NCBI RefSeq assembly: GCF_003597395.2
Contig: NC_133770.1
Span: 7,903,834 to 7,967,833, forward strand
Direction of reading: 5' to 3'
Length of the DNA stretch: 64,000 nucleotides
From: Chelonoidis abingdonii
Lineage: Eukaryota; Chordata; Testudines; Testudinidae
Below, piece by piece: positions 62,052 to 64,000 of this stretch (position 1 is its first letter; every line of letters starts with the position of its first letter). A program made the translations under genes and the position numbers. Under the pieces are notes generated by a model. That model searched no databases and was not told where the DNA came from. It worked only from the letters and a program-made list of their open reading frames with translations.

Positions 62052-62113
62052 TGATCCAATGCCCACTGCAATCAATGGAAATACTCCCAGTGACTTCAAT
62101 GGGCATTGGATCA
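62052..62113. repeat. Hairpin repeat with perfect 14-bp arms
   Basis: TGATCCAATGCCCA (62052-62065) is the exact inverse of TGGGCATTGGATCA (62100-62113). The loop contains CAATCAATGG and GACTTCA. This is the cleanest single unit of the family that forms the 14.2-kb minisatellite. Confidence 0.9.
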
Positions 62114-63014
62114 AGTCCCAAGGGAGGTAGGATGGAATGATTTTCTGAATGTCTTTGTGGCTTCCATTCCGAATCTCAAAACCAGAGGAAGCAATATGTG
62201 GTTATATTTAAATAACCCATTGCTATATTTTGTTCCACGGACATTGATTTTATTTTTCAAAATTACAATATCGCGTAAATATGTTTTGTGCCCCACAAAA
62301 TGGCATAAAAGAGGAGGGTTTTGCTGAGTTTTTTTTTTTCAATCTTAAGTCTGTGGTGGGTCTATGAGCTACGTATTGAGCTCTAATTAATCCAAGGCAG
62401 CTCTTATGAATCCAGTTATTTTGGCCATTGGTTATCCTGCTGCTAATTCACTTGTGGAAAAGAAAGATGTATGATGGGGATTCGAAAGGCCTTCCCTCCT
62501 TCGAATTCATCACACACATACACTCAGAAAATAGAATCCATCCATCCTTCAGTATCGTGAGTTTGAGTTAAAGAGCTGCATGGCTGGGAAAGTTTTATAA
62601 TCACATTCTCTGGATTGAAATTATGTGGTAAAGATCAGGTTAACCTCAGTACTGCTGGCTGCCAAAAAACACAGAAAATTCCTTAGGACGCCAACCTTTA
62701 TGCTACACTGAGATTGAGCTTTAAAACATATTTTTATACTTGCAAATATACAGGCTGAATTTCGCTAGCAGAAGAATATACACTAGGCCAAATTCACCCC
62801 CCCCCATCTAATTTCATTGATTTCAATGTGTTTATATATGTAATTGAATTTAACGTATCGATCAAATGTGCAGATCCAATCTATCTCTTAAGCGTCACAG
62901 CATGAAGGACTTGCCTTTCTCATATCAGTCGTCGCCACTGGAGTCAATGAGAGAACAGAATTTGGTCCGATCCTATCAAATGACTGAGAAATAGGAAAAC
63001 AATTTGATGGATAA
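62114..63014. other. Unassigned DNA, no gene seen
   Basis: No recognised transposon, exon or RNA gene. Confidence 0.4.
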
Positions 63015-63330
63015 TTTCAAATGGCCAAAGTTGTTTTCACTTTGCAGTGTCCAGTGGGACTCTTTTCCCATTTGTGATGACATTTTCACATTTTTTTTTA
63101 CCAAAACTAATTTTTTTTTTAGCTATTTTGTTCTTGAAATCATGATGCGGCTGGGGGAAGAGAGTGGTTGCTACTGAAAACAACATTTTCTTACATAAAA
63201 TTGGGCTTTTGGTAAACAAAACGGTTAATAGTGATTTTGAAAATCATTTTAAAAACACTAAAATGTTGACCAAAATTGATAACAGTGTTGCAGGAAACAC
63301 CATACAAAACAGAAAATGGCACTAATGTTG
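63015..63330. repeat. A/T-rich dispersed repeat, unclassified
   Basis: CATTTTCACATTTTTTTTTA, CAACATTTTCTTACATAAAA and CACTAAAATGTTGACCAAAA recall the 24.5-kb segment. Confidence 0.45.
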
Positions 63331-63702
63331 ATGGTTTTCAGTGAAAAATATCTTTTGGTGTTTAAAATTCTGATTAGTCCTATTTCCAGTTGGCGTCACT
63401 CTGGTGCACAGATGATTCATATTCACAGAACGCTTTGTGCCGGTCCACAGAAACTTGTTGAAAGTGCAGAAGTGCCAGATTGGGGTGGTCACTGGAGAGA
63501 AGGCCTTTCTGTTTTGAAGGGATTCACCCAATGGAAAATTCAGTGAACATATGTCTTTGGCATATGTCTCAAGGCCTTCAAATATTTAGCTATGTGAGAA
63601 TTCCCACAAAATATCAGTTCTCATCATACACAGAGGTTCAAACCAGAACACTAACAGGAGAGACTCCAGCAAATAACATGGAGACCTTTAAGAGGAAAAA
63701 AA
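63331..63702. other. Unassigned DNA, no gene seen
   Basis: No recognised repeat or exon. Confidence 0.4.
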
Positions 63703-63768
63703 GGGCTAAATCCCTAGATGGTGTCAATTGACATAATGGATTTATACCAGCTGAGGCGCAGGCCCTGT
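63703..63768. repeat. Hairpin-family repeat unit
   Basis: GGGCTAAATCCCTAGATGGT and TTATACCAGCTGAGGCGCAG are inverse-related ends of the family seen at 14.2 kb. The remaining bases to 64000 show nothing recognisable. Confidence 0.5.
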
Positions 63769-64000
63769 ATCTTTCCAAAGAAATGTAAATGTTTTATTAG
63801 AATTACTGTATGGCTTGATAAAAGGAATACAGTAAATGTAATGAACTTGGATTTTAACAGAGGATTTTGTTATTGTTTCATGAAATCTTGCCTGAAAATT
63901 TAATTCATCTGGGATTAGATTGGATTGTGGTCAGGTACACTGCAGACCGGCTAAGCAAGCATAAAAAAAAAGATTAAACACATCAAGATTCGAGCTGGTC

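Noticed and set aside
1..64000. Bacterial-type operon, phage or defence system
   Set aside because: Sequence is vertebrate: CR1 LINEs, tRNA SINEs, CORE-SINEs, hAT MITEs and microsatellites throughout, with no long open frames or ribosome binding sites.

Overview
This window is vertebrate nuclear DNA, almost certainly from a cryptodiran turtle. Three things show this: many 3'-truncated CR1 LINE copies with the reptilian 3' ends, four tRNA-derived SINEs of the turtle PolIII/Cry type, and numerous ancient CORE-SINE (MIR-like) fragments and hAT-like miniature transposons. No bacterial organisation is present (no operons, no ribosome binding sites). I found no convincing exon of a host protein-coding gene, no tRNA, rRNA or snRNA gene and no CRISPR array. 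The stretch reads as intergenic or deep-intronic DNA, so nearly all supportable features are mobile elements, repeats and a few candidate regulatory sequences.

Layout. 1-7 kb: CR1 fragments, a miniature transposon, and at 2.77 kb a short insertion with a degenerate hammerhead-ribozyme fold flanked by an 11-bp direct repeat. 7-9 kb: a single-copy stretch with an RFX-like X-box, a solo LTR, and a miniature transposon. 9-21 kb: CORE-SINEs, a 187-bp LTR, a 51-bp minisatellite built from a hairpin repeat (14.2-14.6 kb), two turtle SINEs. 21-28 kb: a hAT element with a decayed 8-bp target-site duplication, shared unclassified repeats, and a 453-bp miniature LTR retroelement with a tRNA-Pro-like primer binding site (26.4-26.9 kb). 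28-34 kb: mostly single-copy DNA with CR1 tails, one of which landed in a CORE-SINE. 34-40 kb: two hAT elements, a TIR element, hairpin repeats, a SINE. 40.5-45.3 kb: the densest region, a CR1 element split by a hammerhead-type unit that is itself split by an LTR element, followed by a G-rich hAT-like element with an 82-bp minisatellite, a segment with two convergent ZNF143-like motifs, and a second CR1 split by a SINE. 45-64 kb: a further LTR of the 187-bp family, CR1 fragments, foldback repeats, a candidate conserved element with a CRE/X-box palindrome (55.5 kb), tandem palindromic tRNA-like SINEs (57.2-57.5 kb), and the longest LINE reverse-transcriptase remnant (59.4-60.8 kb).

Nothing here works together as a pathway. 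The reverse transcriptases are broken, so the content is a record of insertions and nesting. Family assignments rest on recognition of motifs by eye; boundaries are approximate unless a target-site duplication or terminal repeat is quoted.
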